DNA of 5,733 nt from an uncultured Anaerolineaceae bacterium (GTDB lineage: Bacteria > Chloroflexota > Anaerolineae > Anaerolineales > Anaerolineaceae), in assembly GCA_937907495.1 (NCBI GenBank), contig CALESS010000060.1, forward strand, positions 1-5,733, given 5' to 3'. Both the position numbers and the translations under genes were made by a program. Below are positions 5,733-5,733 of the stretch, piece after piece. Below the pieces are notes generated by a model that saw nothing but the letters and a program-made list of their open reading frames with translations, was not told where the DNA came from and searched no databases. The first letter of the stretch is position 1; every line of letters starts with the position of its first letter.

Positions 5733-5733
5733 A

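Noticed and set aside
1..5733. RNA genes, CRISPR arrays, insertion sequence ends, attachment sites
   Set aside because: No cloverleaf-like or rRNA-like sequence, no regularly spaced repeats and no transposase or terminal inverted repeats were seen in reading the window.

Overview
The window looks like a piece of a GC-rich bacterial chromosome or metagenomic contig. Most genes end codons in G or C, Shine-Dalgarno sites are clear, and a TTG start is used. The gene mix (a fused methylase-nuclease, an MFS transporter, an SDR oxidoreductase and unassigned membrane proteins) would suit an environmental anaerobe such as a member of the Chloroflexota. That placement is a weak impression, because no marker gene is present.

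Layout. Positions 3-1085 (+) hold the 3' part of a beta-class DNA methyltransferase fused to a C-terminal Mrr-like (PD-(D/E)xK) nuclease domain. Its first ~335 bases are AT-rich with A/T-ending codons; from the conserved GYPTQKP motif onward the gene is strongly GC-rich. A 231-base intergenic region follows, with a plausible sigma-70 promoter (TTCACC / 16 bp / TATAAT) whose spacer is filled by a small inverted repeat. Positions 1317-2576 (+) encode a 12-helix-type MFS transporter that starts at TTG behind an AAGGA site. A perfect 12-bp inverted repeat at 2607-2634 separates it from genes converging from the right and probably serves as a shared terminator.

Positions 2678-5732 (-) are one tightly packed operon, transcribed right to left: the end of an unknown membrane protein; a divergent ferrochelatase-fold protein (4-base ATGA overlap); a small multi-spanning membrane protein with a CGTCESTFQHFK motif, probably DUF6512-like (35-base gap); and a classical NAD-type short-chain dehydrogenase (18-base gap). 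A chelatase-like enzyme, an oxidoreductase and two small membrane proteins in one transcript suggest a membrane-associated tetrapyrrole or metal-related function. No canonical haem or cobalamin gene is visible, so this is inference. The chelatase-like protein keeps the active-site histidine motif (SRHGHP) but seems to have Asp where ferrochelatases have the second catalytic Glu.

The most notable points are the sharp composition break inside the methyltransferase gene and the chelatase-like/SDR/membrane operon. No RNA genes, CRISPR arrays, insertion sequences or attachment sites were seen.
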